Assembly (NCBI GenBank): GCA_017354895.1
Contig: CP071496.1
Location: 1,984,001 to 2,048,000, forward strand
Direction: 5' to 3'
DNA: 64,000 bases
DNA from: Podospora comata
Taxonomy: Eukaryota > Ascomycota > Sordariomycetes > Sordariales > Podosporaceae
The notes under the pieces were generated by a model. The model had not been told where the DNA came from, did not search any database, and saw only the letters and a program-made list of their open reading frames with translations. Positions 1 to 11,778 of this stretch are shown piece by piece; the first letter of the stretch is position 1; each line of letters opens with the position of its first letter. Made by a program: the position numbers and the translations under genes.

Positions 1-854
1 GCAAGAGTTCAACTGTGTGCTTGGACAAATACACACAGTTACAAGGCATTATCTTTTGGAGCGTTGTTTTTTCTGCATGTGAATTTATCAGGAGCAAGTT
101 CATTGGCCTCGCGAAGTCGAGAAGTAACTGACGAATGGTGGATAATTACTGTGTGGGGTAGGAGACGTAGTGGGGATGGCTTCAAAGCTGGCCAATCAGA
201 AACCTTGTATTGTTCTGGGTGCCGTCACCGCTCTGGGGGATGTGAGTCCTCTTTCTCAATTGGAATTACTAGAAGGCCAGCTCAGTCGCTTTCGGACCTT
301 TTCGTGAAGTTCAACATCTCCATTTGTCTAGTATTTTTCAACCTTGACATTTCTGCAGCATTCACGGAAAACCCATCAAATCCTCGGCATCGATTTCTAT
401 CCCGGTACCCTCCGGTTCTCAAAGCTTCCCGGTCCTGCGGTTCACGGTGCAAGGGATAGGATTCTCGGCGTTCGATTGGTTACATGCCCCGATATTCACG
501 ATTCGATATTCGAGACAAATCCGATTGCGGTTTGTGCGAGCCCTGCAAGTTTCGAAACCCCGCATACTCCCCCGTTACTCGTACTCCGGTGCTCTATGAC
601 GAATTGAAGGTTGGAGGGGGAGAAATATACATTGGCACTACGCCGTTACCGGCTTTGTTGACCACACACAGGCTTTAGAGCCAGCAAGGCTGTGAACGGC
701 CTAGGGAAGAAGGTGTTGTTCACAGTGCGTCTTTTCAGAACCGGACAGGTTTCTTTGAAGTGCCCCGCGGCAGGTGGTGCAGGAAACTGTCTCGGAAGGA
801 CAGGAAAAAAAAGGGGACGTTAGGTCAAAATAGGGCACAGCAAAAGGGCCTGTC
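1..854. other. Upstream region of the TCO89-like gene
   Basis: No convincing gene is visible. Short open frames occur on both strands but they lack recognisable domains and splice structure. The stretch probably holds the promoter and 5' leader of the gene beginning at 855, and possibly the end of a transcript that starts outside the window. Confidence 0.4.
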
Positions 855-2821
855 ATGGCGAGAGAGAATAATGAGGCGCTGGGTGCCGGCCAATCAAAAC
901 GGCCATCCATGATTCATTTCGACAGCAGCGATCAAACACAGCAACACACCGCGGTGCAACCGCATCACCGTGTCAAGAGCCAAAAGCACATTGTGGGTGG
1001 TGGCTCACGGCTGCATGCGCGAGTGCCGTCTTCCAAGGGTCTTCACAAGCACCACGGTGGTGCAACAGCCTCGACGACCAAACTGAACAACCACCACCGA
1101 CAACACGGCAGCGGCTCGATTTCACCAGATAAAGACGGGGAAGGACTGACTTTGGTGTCGAAACGTCACCACCATCGCCGAGCAACCTCGGAGCTGAAGC
1201 TCACCGGGGATGCTACCACGTCATCCAATCACATACAAAAGAACGTGTCGCAGACGAACCTGAAGCGCAATCGGTCCCAGGCGGATGTGGGGAAGAAGAG
1301 CAAGTCTACGACGAGTCTGCATCGACATACCGTCTCGAATCCAAACGTGAACAAACTCAAATCTTCGCGGGGGGGTTCCAAGGTTCATTTTAATCTGGGA
1401 GACGACGAGCAGGAAGACGATAGTCAGGACGACGGGGAATGGGTTGATGCTAGCACTTCTGCTTCACCGTTGCTTTCGAGACGAGGTTCTACTATTGGTG
1501 GGAACGGACAGCCGACAAACCCTCCTCCTCCTCCTCCTCCCCCGACGAACGAAATACAGAATAAGCAACTACCTACGGTTGTAGCGTCGCCCCCGTCTCC
1601 CACGTCGCATAGAGATATTCCGAGTAAACAACAGGCGCCGCCCGAGAGTGGGAGCGGACTGCATAGTGCGGACAGTAGTTTTACCCGGAACGCTACGCTG
1701 GCTAATACGATTACTTCACGGATATTGTCCAGGGCTCCTTCTCAGGGTGCTGCGCCAAAGATGTCGACCGAGATTGCTGTTGCGCCTAGGCCGCCGGCGC
1801 CGAGACTGCCGTCTGCTCCGCCTACACGGCCGGGTTCGTCACAGAGGATGTCGCCCGGGGAGGCGAGTCTGATGCAGTTGGCGGGAGGGGTGGGACCCAG
1901 ACCTGGGAGCAGCGGGAGGGCGGAGCTGCTCACGTCGAGGTTTGTGGGTGGGAGCAGCCAGGAGCCCGGCTCGGGCATAGCGGCTGACTCTTTTATCGTT
2001 GCTGCTGCTGCGAACAAGGGGGGTGCTTCTCGAGCTGCGCTGGGCGGCAAGGCGGACGCTGGTATCCCGCGTCGGCCGCGGTCGATGGGGAGTCTGTCGC
2101 ATGCGCATGAGCAGCTTAATGGGGGGAGATATGATCAACAGCAACATACTGACGACGAGGAAGGGGTTCAACACCAGTCTAATGGGGCGAGGACAAGGCG
2201 CAACGGAAACGGCTATGTAGTGCCACGGGATATGAACCGGACGCAGCAGAAGCTGAATCTGCAACGGGCCAGCTCAGGATTGGACCCGACTGCTTCGGGA
2301 CAGGCGATGGTGCCTGTTGGTGGTGGAGGTGCACCAAGCCTGCTCATGGGAGCTGCCGGGGGTGGTGGGGGGTTGTTTCGAATTATGGGACGGCGAACCC
2401 GAAACATGGGAAGATTTTGGAGAAGACGGGGATGCAGTATTTGAGCGTCAGACGGCATCAGAACCCGATTGCGAGGTCGGTGGCGAGGATTTGGCAGCTG
2501 CCTGGGATGGAGATCAAAGCGCAGAGGATCCCACCGCCTAGTCGGGCTGCGAGCACTAGAAGAGGAGATTTGGGGAGGTTGGCTGTTGAAGGAGGGGGCA
2601 CTAGGCCACCGAGTAGAGCGGCCAGCGGGTTGAGGGTTGGGGAGAGCGCGGCGAGCAGTTTGGGGACTGATGATGGGTTGGGTGGTGGTAACGGAGGTGG
2701 TGGTGGAAAGGGGAGACTGAGCGGTGCCAGTCTGGTGGATGGCGGGAACGATGCCGCGACGAGGGCGCAGCTGGAGATGATGTGGAATCAGAGCATGGAT
2801 TTGAGCGCGAGCCAGGAATAG
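855..2821 (+). CDS. TCO89: TORC1 subunit TCO89-domain protein, with an apparent frameshift
   Basis: Probable homologue of Tco89, a fungal-specific subunit of TOR complex 1 at the vacuolar membrane. The N-terminus carries the hallmark block with VKSQKHIVGGGSRLHARVPS and SKGLHKHH, at about residues 40-75. The rest is low-complexity, Ser/Pro/Gly-rich and includes a polyproline run. A second conserved block with NRTQQKLNLQRASS lies near residue 460. The frame opened at 855 stops at 2442-2444. The expected C-terminal part (ILEKTGMQYLSVRRHQNP and on to the stop at 2819-2821) lies in another frame. Restoring the frame needs one extra base, or two fewer, around the G-rich stretch 2358-2372. No GT-AG intron fits without deleting the conserved block. 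An assembly homopolymer error is the simplest reading; a true mutation is the alternative. Identification is from motif memory, not from a search. Confidence 0.72.
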
Positions 2822-3892
2822 AGAGCCGTGGCTGAGCGGGAGGAGACATTAGTTGCACCACGGGGGTCATCATCTCAACAGCCAAGGGGGTCGGGGTTGT
2901 CGGTTTGCAACTTGGGGACTGTCGAGGAGGAGGAGGGAGGGGGGCTCTCTAATGCGGAGCCCCCGAAGGATTTGCTGGTTGAGAGGCCTTTGTCGGGTGT
3001 TTAGAGATATCTCCCACAAGCCCCTTGAGGGATGTTATGGGGGGTGGGTGTGGGTGGGTGGGATAGTTTTTAGGTTGATGGGGAGAATAGCGAGTGATTC
3101 TTTTGAGTTTATTTGGGGGGTGTTGCTTTTGTGTTTTTTTGACAGCGAACATGGAATTGGGGAATGAAATATGATTTTTTTTTTTTTCTTTTTTTTGCCT
3201 TAAAGAATTCTTGGTGTGGGATTAACGACACTGGGTGATGGGCAGGTCAGGCTGTATATATAGATAGATGGCTATAAGGGGGAAAGGAGCGAAACTTGAT
3301 TATGACCACCACTTTGAGCAGTGTCTCTTTTTTCTTTTCGTGATGTTCTTTTTGGTATGTCCCAAGCTTCAAGTGATCACTCGAGTTGATGGGGACCTTG
3401 ATGTGGGACGGGCTTCATGTTTTTCTGTCCACCTCACAAAATCATCATACATACCATTCATCACACTTCATCACAGCACACCACAAGAGAGAGAGAGAAC
3501 CATAGTATATTCATATTTACTCTCCTCCAGCCCATAACCCTCCTTAACTTCCCCTCCGCCTTCCCCCCAAAAAAAACATCACTCGCTTTGCCTCTCAAAA
3601 CTCACAACACCCAACTTCCACTGTCTCCTCAAGAGGCCCCCTCCCCCCCTAGCAAAAATGAAATGAAAGCCCAAACAGAGAAGACTGATAATATATACTT
3701 TGTTTCCTTGTAGCAAGAAAAAAAAAACCGCTTGCTTTGATCATCAACGTCATTACCAAAATGCCCACAACAGTCACAGGTTAATAAAACAACAGCAAGT
3801 CCGCTAATTCCTGTACGTTCCCCCCTCCATACCCCGAATCCCAACTCCTAGCCCCTCTCTCAATACTGATCATCCCTCCAAGGCCATGATTT
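2822..3892. other. Convergent 3' intergenic region
   Basis: This lies between the convergent TCO89-like and stress-protein genes. It contains T-rich and G-rich stretches typical of 3' ends (a T run near 3177-3196 and a run of A at 3716-3727). The short frames here resemble no family, and I see no gene. Confidence 0.5.
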
Positions 3893-6246
3893 CTAATCAA
3901 TCTTGGCCTGCGCCAAACTCCTCGCCGTGGGGTTGTTAATATTGTTCACCTGGTGCTGGCTCGCCCCGGCGGCAATCTTCTTGTACTTGCTCTGCTTCCT
4001 AAGCTTCTTCCTCGCCACCATGACCGGAACCGAACTCTTAGTTACCAAATAGTTCGAAAAGGAGCCAAGTATCACTCTGTTTTCCCCATATTAGCAACAT
4101 TCTTCTTTTCATCAGGCGAGAACAACAAAAAAAAAGAAAAAGGGAAAAAACTTGCCCCTTGAGAGCACTCCTCCCCCTGCTCCCCAAAATCACCAACGTC
4201 GGGTTCACCAAATCAATCACCTCCGTGATCAAATGCTTCGGGTTCTTGCAGTGCAGCACCTCCACAATCACCCTGACCTGCAACCGCGTCTTCCTCAGCA
4301 GCTTCATCGCTCTGTCCCCGATATCCTTCACCGCCCTATACCTCTCCTCCTCCGCTTTGCTCCTCTCCATGCTCGACGGCGCAGGGCTCAAACTAGCCTC
4401 GCTCGCCTGGTGACCCAGCGAAGAGATCCTAAGAGGCAGTGCAGTCCCCCCCGGTGTAGCAGGCTGCCTGGTATTGTTCGTCACGGCCGTGATGGCAGCC
4501 GCTTGCTCCTTCATCGCCTTGGACTCATCCGGCACCACCGAGTTCGGATTCGCCTCAATCCCAGCATCCTCGTCCACGCAGTAAATGGCAAGCAGCGTGT
4601 CGCCATCCCGGAGCACAGTCCCAATAGCCCACTCGAGCGCATGGGTAGACTCGTCACTCATATCCGTAGCAACCAAATACTTCCTCGCAGGTCGGTGTTC
4701 CTCCTCGGCGTCCTTGACAAGCTTAGCATAGTCGCCTCTGGTAATAATCTGGATCGTCCTGTGGGACTCGGGCGTTTCCATCACCTGCGTCATGGCAAAG
4801 GACATCTTTTGCGCCCTCTTGATGTCCGAGATGTCCTCTTCCGTGTCGGTATACATTGGCGTGTGCGTCCCGCTAGGCGGCGTGTCGAAGCTGGTCGCTG
4901 GGTGAATGACGTTCTTGCTGCTGTGTTTGACCCGTTCCTTCTCGCCGGATGGATTCGTAACAGTAATTGAAGGTTCGTCCAGCAAAGACCTGTATTTGTG
5001 AGCCGGCTGGGAAGAGGCAACATGGATCCCTATGGTATACCGAATTCAAGTTAGTCAACGGAATCCCAGTATCCAGTCAAACTGACAGGTGGGTATCAGC
5101 AAACGACGTACGTTCCTCCTCCGCAGCCGCAAGCAAGCTCCGCACCTGCCTCTTAGCCTCCGGTGATTCCGAGCTGCCCTGCGGCTTCTTATCAAAGCTT
5201 CGAGCGGCCTTCCTACCCCGCTCGTCTTCCTCCGAAGAGTTTCCTCCGCTATCGTCACTGCTTTCCTCGACAAACTCCCCATCAGGTCCCAGATAGTCCT
5301 TGGCGAGTCTGCCGTTACTAGACCCATCATCCGACTTCTTCCTTCTCCCGAGCTCACCCAGCGAGCCCCCGGACCTAGCCAAGGCGGCATCTGATAAGCG
5401 GCGGTACGCATTGTTGTAGTCGACAGTCTGGTTATCCCCAAGCATGGCACGCCCGGCCGGGCTGAGATTTCGCCCGAGCAAGGCAGGCGAGTGAGAGCGC
5501 ACCCCTAGTCTGTTGGTGGGAGACTTGGATTTGTTCCCGGCTTTTCGGCTGCTGTACGCCGGTCCAGCAATCGAGTGACGGCCACGATCGCCAGGGAGAA
5601 CAAGCCCCGACACATCGTTGCCTCTCATAACTTCTGCCATGGCGCTGGAGCGCTTCCCGCCCATCGTCACTCTTTTCGGCATGGCGGCGCCTGCATGGTT
5701 TGTGATGATTCCTCCAAACTGGTAGTCGAGTGTTGGGTCGTGTCGAGGGTTGGCCCGGGGGCCAAAGTCGGCGGGTCTCATGGCGGCATCGGACATGCTC
5801 CGGGGGTGCCCAGACGGGGCTGGGGCAAGAAGGCTTCGAGAGCCGGTGTGTTCGATTGGCGAAGAGGGTGTGCTAAGGACATGTTTCTGGCTTGGTGAGG
5901 AGTCCACATCCAACATGCTTCGTACTGGCGCGGGAGGAGGGGTGTCGACATCGAGCATGCTTCTAACAGGCGCTATAGGAGAGGAGGTCTTAGTATGATA
6001 ACTCGACGTGGAGCGGGTAGAGAGAGGGGAAGGAGGATAGAGGAGGCCAGGAGAAGGAGGGTCGTCACCAATGTCTAACATGGACCGCACTGGGGATCGT
6101 GGCGTGAAGGGAGATGGTGACCGGCCTCCTATGCTGCTTGGGGCTCTGCTTGGTCGTGATGCTTGGGGCCCCTCGAGCAGCGCAAGCACTTCCCTCCGCT
6201 CTTCGTCGAGCATCGCCTCCATCGACATTGGTTGGTGCCTAGCCAT
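3893..6246 (-). CDS. Universal stress protein family, long fungal form
   Basis: Fungal protein with one C-terminal UspA-type nucleotide-binding domain after a long disordered N-terminus. Modelled exons are 6246-5112, 5029-4156 and 4076-3893, giving 730 residues. The start is the ATG at 6246 (MARHQPMSMEAMLDEE). Intron 1 has donor GTACGT and branch-like GACTAAC. Intron 2 is a GC-AG intron (donor GCAAGT at 4155). Splicing it out rebuilds the USP motif G-x2-G-x9-G-S as GSRG...GS, which strongly supports the model. The USP core begins near residue 494 (RKYLVATDMSDESTHALEW). The N-terminal half contains three PVRSMLD repeats and an acidic Ser-rich stretch near residue 350. Family members bind ATP and respond to stress; the exact role of this form is unknown. 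Confidence 0.88.
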
Positions 6247-7715
6247 AGTGAGTGACAGTTGCTGGTGGTTTTTTGTTCTGGTGTACTGTTTGTTCGAAGT
6301 GTGGTCTGTAACGTATGTATACAACGAGTGGGTGGCAGCAGTTTCAAATCAAGGGGTCACGGCTTTCTTCGAGATCAGATTGAAAAGAATGCAGAGTTGT
6401 GTGTGTATTCGTAGTGTGTAGCGTTGTCAAACAGGCAGGCAACAAAATAGTGAAAAAGAAAAAAAAGTTGGTCGAGTCGGTCGGTGTCAACGGGAGAAGG
6501 GCAGGAAATCCGACACGATATTTGGTCTTTGTCAAACGGTAAAACCAAGATCAGATGGCGGGGCGTCGTCCCGCTGAAGACGCTGCCAAGACGCCTCCGA
6601 AGAGGAGTTACGACTCGGCCCAGAGCGCCAAGACCCAAGCTACCTCACCAGCTGCAGAATGTCTGCGGATATAGCTTGCGGCCATTGTCCCAAAGAGGTG
6701 CAGTTTATGAAATCCTTGCTTGTTCAAGTGATAACCGTCGTTTTTTTTTTCTCTCTTTTGCAGCTGTTCCTTATCACCCCACTGCCAGATCTACTATCAA
6801 GTGAATATAAGCCCTCGTGTCTGGGCGGTGAGAGCGCAGAGTCAGCGGGCTATAGCATCTCGTGCCCTGTGGCCTGATTGAATGACGATGTGCGGGGTGG
6901 GAAGGGAGAGAGAGCTCTGGGAAGCTCTGACGAAGTGGCAGCGGAACCTTGTGGTTTTGCCCCCGCCGACCAAAGTCCAAACTTGCTGTTCGCCGAGCGT
7001 GGGGTCTGGAGGCGCCGTCTTGGATCACCTCAAGAGAGCTTCCTTCCCAAAGCCAATGAAAACCAAGACTCTGGGCTGTGTAACTGGAATCTTGTTTTTC
7101 TTCTTCTTCGGCTGGTATTGGCACGAGAGGACGACCCCGCGTTGAGTTGACACAGCCTTTCTTAACATTCTATGCCCAGTCTGATCGTTCACGGTAGTGA
7201 AGACCTCCCATCCCAGTGTAACAAAGACGTCAGACACTACGATTTTCCATAGGCAAATCCACCCGCATGATAGCACTGCCTCCCTCCCCTCCCCCCGCAC
7301 CAACCCCACGGATAGGAGCCGAGAGACTACGCGGCTGCTGCGCCATACCGCCGAGCATCTGAGTCGAGTCGTCAAGCGTTTAGAAAACGGCGCAAGGCTA
7401 CTGGCCAAAGTCTATCGAAACTCAACCTGTCATCTCAGCCTTATACATACGATCCCCATCTGACTTTGACTTTCACTTGCATATCTATTACCCTTAGTGT
7501 CTAGCCCAATCGATCGTTCTTTCTGGAACCGTTCCTGTCCCATCCTTTCAAAATGCGTATCCCATATGCTCGGGACCGGTCTTGTAATTTGCATGATACA
7601 AAATAGTGTACACTCTCCTTCCACCACCCAACCTACCAACCTATCCATATGTGACCCCTCTTATGCTTGCAGAAGTCTCCCCTATCTCCTCCCTCCCTTT
7701 GTCTCACCCAAGAAC
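6247..7715. other. Intergenic region upstream of the stress-protein gene
   Basis: The region separates the start of the stress-protein gene from the stop codon of the uS7m gene, both on the minus strand. Several short frames exist around 6480-7150 and 7197-7460, but none has a recognisable domain or consistent splicing. It probably contains the stress-gene promoter and the uS7m 3' UTR. Confidence 0.45.
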
Positions 7716-8690
7716 CTACAAAAAGTTCTTAATCTGATTATTCATCAAATTAGCTCTCGTCGCCGTCCCCAGCTTGTGCACCTGCGCCCTCTTGTCCCAA
7801 ACCCCGCTCCTCCCCTCCACAACCGCAATAATCTCCTCGGCCACCCTCGTCGGAAACATCTTCCTCCCCGACCCCTTACTCTTCCTCTTCTGCACCGCGT
7901 CCAAAATCCACACAAACGCCGTCCTCCTCCTCTGCCTCGCCGCCAACGGTGCAGGAACCTCCAGATTCCTACCACCACCCGCCAGACCCCTAAACCCCCT
8001 AATCTTCACCAGCGGCGCGACAGAATCAATCGCAACACGAAGGTAAGTCACCGGATCGAGGGGAAGAAAATTCGGGGCCGGGGCACCAGGAATCAACGGG
8101 CGGGCAGGGTTCAGTTTTGGTGGGGGGGAGGTGCGGAGGTGGTTGAGGATCATTGCCATGTCCTAGAACAGAAATATCAGCATATATATATCAAACCGAC
8201 GTGGGATGGAGAAACGAACTCTTTGAGCCTTGGACAACTTCCCATCCTTCATTAACAACCTCGTGATCTGCCCCATCACATCATCATACCGATGATCCTT
8301 GTGCAGCTCGCTCGGCAGCGGCAGGCTGGGCAACCCGTACTTGTGCCCCTCCTCCTCGGCGTCAAATGGTTTGAGTCCGTACGCCACCAGCTCCAGCCTG
8401 TTCAGAGCATAGAGGTTGTCTTCTTTATGTTGCTGTTGGCTGAGGCTGACCACTTCCTCCTCTGATCTGGGGGGGGCTAGCTCGGAAGAGGGTGCTTGAT
8501 CATCGTTGTTATTGTTGTTGTTCTCGGGGGTGAGGTTGTCGGAATAAAACCGTCTCGCTACTGGGACCGTGACAAGCTTTGGTACCGCGGCGGCAATCTT
8601 TTGTGATAATAACGGCTGCTGGCTGGCGGGGGTGGTGGTCCGGAGAGAAAGGGCTCGGAAGGCCGAGGCGAGGTTCAGCCTTGGGGGCAT
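7716..8690 (-). CDS. RSM7: Mitochondrial small-subunit ribosomal protein uS7m
   Basis: Component of the mitochondrial 37S ribosomal subunit, homologous to bacterial S7, which binds the 3' domain of the small rRNA. Exons are 8690-8220 and 8162-7716 (305 residues). The intron has donor GTTCGT and acceptor CTAG. The N-terminus MPPRLNLASAFRALSLR is a basic, hydroxylated presequence that fits mitochondrial import. The conserved S7 region covers about residues 180-290, with the blocks DPVTYLRVAIDSVAP, AARQRRRTAFVWILDA and TRVAEEIIAVVEG. An Asn/Gln/Ser-rich linker lies around residues 55-80, as is common in fungal mitoribosomal proteins. An in-frame upstream ATG at 8786 was not used, because it would spoil the presequence. 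Confidence 0.9.
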
Positions 8691-9037
8691 CGTTGCTGTA
8701 TGCGCGGTTTTGTGTGTGGTGGGGTGGGATGGTCGTCGACGACGGAGCGGGAGGGTTGTTGTCGTCGTCGTCTCGTCAAATCGCAAACCCGGAAGCTTTC
8801 ACCCACCCAATTCGCCTTGTCCCTCTCGCGCCGTTCTCGAAAAAATGAAAACTATCCCGGTGTTTTCCCGGTCTTGGGTTTGGAGTAGTGGGGCAAGTTA
8901 CAGCTTCTCGAAAGCTGGTCTGTGCTTTTTGACTTTTGTAACAACCCCAACCCTTCAACTTCACAACCCCCCCCCCCGCCAAACATCAACAACCTCCGAA
9001 GACTGGCGTTATTTGCCATCCAGCCACACAGCAAAGT

Positions 9038-9057
9038 TGTGTGTGTGTGTGTGTGTG
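9038..9057. repeat. (GT)n microsatellite
   Basis: An uninterrupted dinucleotide GT/TG run in the promoter-side gap of the uS7m gene. Confidence 0.9.
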
Positions 9058-9900
9058 ACCCCCACGAACCGGCCAACGACACTGGTGAAAATGAGTGGTT
9101 CACAGTTGGGTTGGACGTGCAACAGCGGGAGGGGCATCGGGTCACGGGAGCAACAGTTCCTCCAAGTTTCCCCATACTGTCCCCCATCCGAGCTTTTTCT
9201 TTTTCTTCTCTTCGAGTCTTGTGACACCGCATATGTTGTGTGGTTGTTGTGATTGCAGTGAGATTTGCAGAGACCAATCACCGTCATTCCCATGAACTGG
9301 TGAGCCCAGGTCTACCCTCCTTAGCTGACCTCTTCTCCTCATGACATCCAGTTGTTGAACCTCCAGAGATGCTGCCTCAGCTACACCTTTCCTAATTGTA
9401 GGTAGATACATCTCACAGGAAGCCGAAACCTCTCTATCAGACACACAAGAATGACACTCAAATCACGACATCGGTGTTTATATATGTCTGCATGCATTCA
9501 TGTACACACTCCCTCCATCAAGTTAGCCCAAAACATAAAAAAACCCCTCCTCTCCCACTCCCACCACCCTCACCACCATCACGGGACCACCTCCCCCATT
9601 CCTCCACCACGTCACCGAAAATCTCCCCAATATCCAACCCTCTCCAGCCAAGCACACCCCCCCACCTCAACAACCTTGATTGGCCCGAAGATCCCTCACG
9701 TCCCCTAGTCCAGACCCGACAACACGGGAAAAAAGCCTTGGTTTGAAGCGGTGTAAGTCAGAAGCTTGGCATTTCCTATCCTGGCCACGAACGACCTCCC
9801 ACAAACCGCCCTTCACCTCCTCCTCCACTCTTTGCTTTCCTGTGAAGATGTTAGTAAGTTTCAATATCTACAAATACCAGCAAGCATATAAGCACACAAA

Positions 9901-9920
9901 CATACATACATACATACATA
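9901..9920. repeat. (CATA)n microsatellite
   Basis: Tetranucleotide CATA repeat of about five units, in an A-rich non-coding stretch. Confidence 0.9.
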
Positions 9921-10847
9921 CAGACAAGAGTTCAAACAAACCAAAAAAGAAAGAAGAAAAAACCAGTAAATATTAACAGTCTAAAACAACAAAATTCTTT
10001 TCCAATCTCATATCATCAAGAAAACCAAAAGAAAAAACAGAAAACAACTCGGATATCAACGTGAAAAAAATAGAGATAGATGAAAGCAAATTCCAACATA
10101 TCCTCCACCATTTACCAATAAAAAAAGGGATCAATCTTGTTCCCAGCCTCCTTGCATTATATCCCAGCCCAGTTCCACCTTTTTTTAAAATGTTTTTAAA
10201 ACCGTTCTCCGTTGGGTTGTTCCGAAGCGGTGTGCTGAAGCTCGATCCGTTGTCGTCGATATCGGCCCGGTAATCTTTCCCTTGCTTTTCGACTTGACGA
10301 TAGGTGACATGTCGAATACTTTGTTCAACAGTATGGTGCTTCGGTAGTGCGATCCAACACCGCTACATCCATCACACCCGGGCCAAGCTCAAGGTCACAG
10401 AGTTGTAACCGACCAAGACCACAAGAGAAGTAGACGTCGCAGTAAAAGACCAACCAAACCGCCCTCCATACCGCCTCCCAAGCGTCCTCATTCCGCCCCC
10501 CACCGTCAAATCCAAACAAGAGAGAAACTCGAAGCCAGCCAAGGAAAAGACAAAGAAACCAAGCAGCCAGAACAACCACCCAAAAACCCCAATATTTTAC
10601 AATTCCCATTTTCCATAAAAGTCCAACAATTTCGAGCCGCCAGTGAGTTCCATCAAGACTCCAGATCCTCTCGAGTTAAAGCCATGTGTCCGTTCATGTG
10701 CTGGAAAAGACAAGCCTTCCAGCCCAAAGAACCACCCACTCAGCAATGCCTCCCAGGGGTATCTGGCCATCAGCGAACTCCCAAGTAGACCTAAATCATC
10801 GTCAGATGTGCCTTTGATAAGTTTCCTCCCAAGTAAATCAAGAAACC

Positions 10848-10876
10848 GAAAACAAAAACAAAAACAAAAACAAAAG
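10848..10876. repeat. AAAACA-type simple repeat
   Basis: A-rich tract with regularly spaced C residues (period about 6), in non-coding DNA. Confidence 0.8.
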
Positions 10877-11350
10877 CCAAAACCAAAGTCAATCTGTTTC
10901 ATAAGCCAAAAAGAACATCAAAACAAAACAAGTCTGCGCCAGGTCATGATAAGAGTTTCCGTTGTGTGCCGTGTGGCAATGTCGATATCCCTCCAAAAAC
11001 TCCTCTTGTGTACGTCGGTCGAAAGTATTAAGCACGGCGTGTGTTGTGTTGGTCGTTATTGTACAACGAAGAGGAATGGTTTGTGTCGTTAAATATAAGT
11101 AATCCGAAAGTGTAGCCCGAGAATCCGTGTGTCGTGAAAAGTAGTCGTGATCGTGTAAGCGGTGGCGGTGAATGGTAGGTGTGTGTTGAAACGCAAGACC
11201 AAAACGGGGTTTCGAGACAATTTGACTTGGAATCTCCAAGCAGCACTCATCACGGGATCCGAAAGTGGTCCCGGACGGCCGTCTGACTGTTCCGCAGCCG
11301 AACCATCAATCTTCGTCCCATCATCAACTTCTTGCTGTCAAGCCAACGCA

Positions 11351-11778
11351 TTACCATGCGCTTCGGGTGGTGGAGGGTGAGCTGGGGTTCGAAGAGGCGC
11401 CGTTCAACCATTTGTAAGCAACCTCAGCAGCATCTTCTTTGGCGTTGTTGACGTTCTTGCCATCGTACCAAAATCGGGCATCGTGAGTCACTCCGTAAAC
11501 GGTAACCCTGCTGGACCATGCTGTACGTCCACCTGTATTCCGGTCAGCATTCAAATTTCGCAAGACATACTCCCGGACAAGAAAAAGAAAGAAAAAAGAG
11601 AAATTCACATACCTCGTCGGTCAGACACAATTTGGAAAACCGGCGCGGCAATTTGAAGGTCGTGGCAAGTACCTGACGGCGTCATTAGCTACATGAAGCA
11701 GACATTCTGTATTTGGGGGAACTCACTCTCCAGGGAATCCTGCCAGGGAGTCTTGCTAGTGTTGGCCTTGGGCGCCAT
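11351..11778 (-). CDS. Small dsRNA-binding-motif-like protein, 97 residues
   Basis: Three exons, 11778-11727, 11672-11613 and 11532-11351, give a 97-residue protein starting MAPKANTSKTPWQDSLES. Donors are GTGAGT and GTATGT, and all phases close. The pattern resembles a single double-stranded RNA-binding motif: an N-terminal helix (TPWQDSLE), PVFQIVSD and WSSRVTVYG as beta strands, and NAKEDAAEVAYKWLN as the C-terminal helix with the typical AK..AA..A spacing. The basic KK loop usual in RNA-binding copies is weak here (NVNNAKED), so binding is uncertain. Such short stand-alone proteins occur in Sordariomycetes, but I know of no assigned function. Large gene-poor gaps flank the gene on both sides. 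Confidence 0.7.

Larger units (their letters stand above)
8691..11350. other. Large non-coding gap with simple repeats
   Basis: About 2.7 kb between the uS7m start and the 3' end of the small dsRNA-binding-like gene. It contains a GT repeat (9038-9057), a CATA repeat (9901-9920) and an A/C-rich AAAACA-type repeat (10848-10876). Numerous short frames exist, but I could not assemble any into a plausible protein. Confidence 0.45.

Noticed and set aside
2217-2338. A 122-nt intron that would restore the TCO89 frame
   Set aside because: It would remove the conserved NRTQQKLNLQRASS block and has a weak GTAGTG donor. A one-base change at the G-rich stretch fits better.
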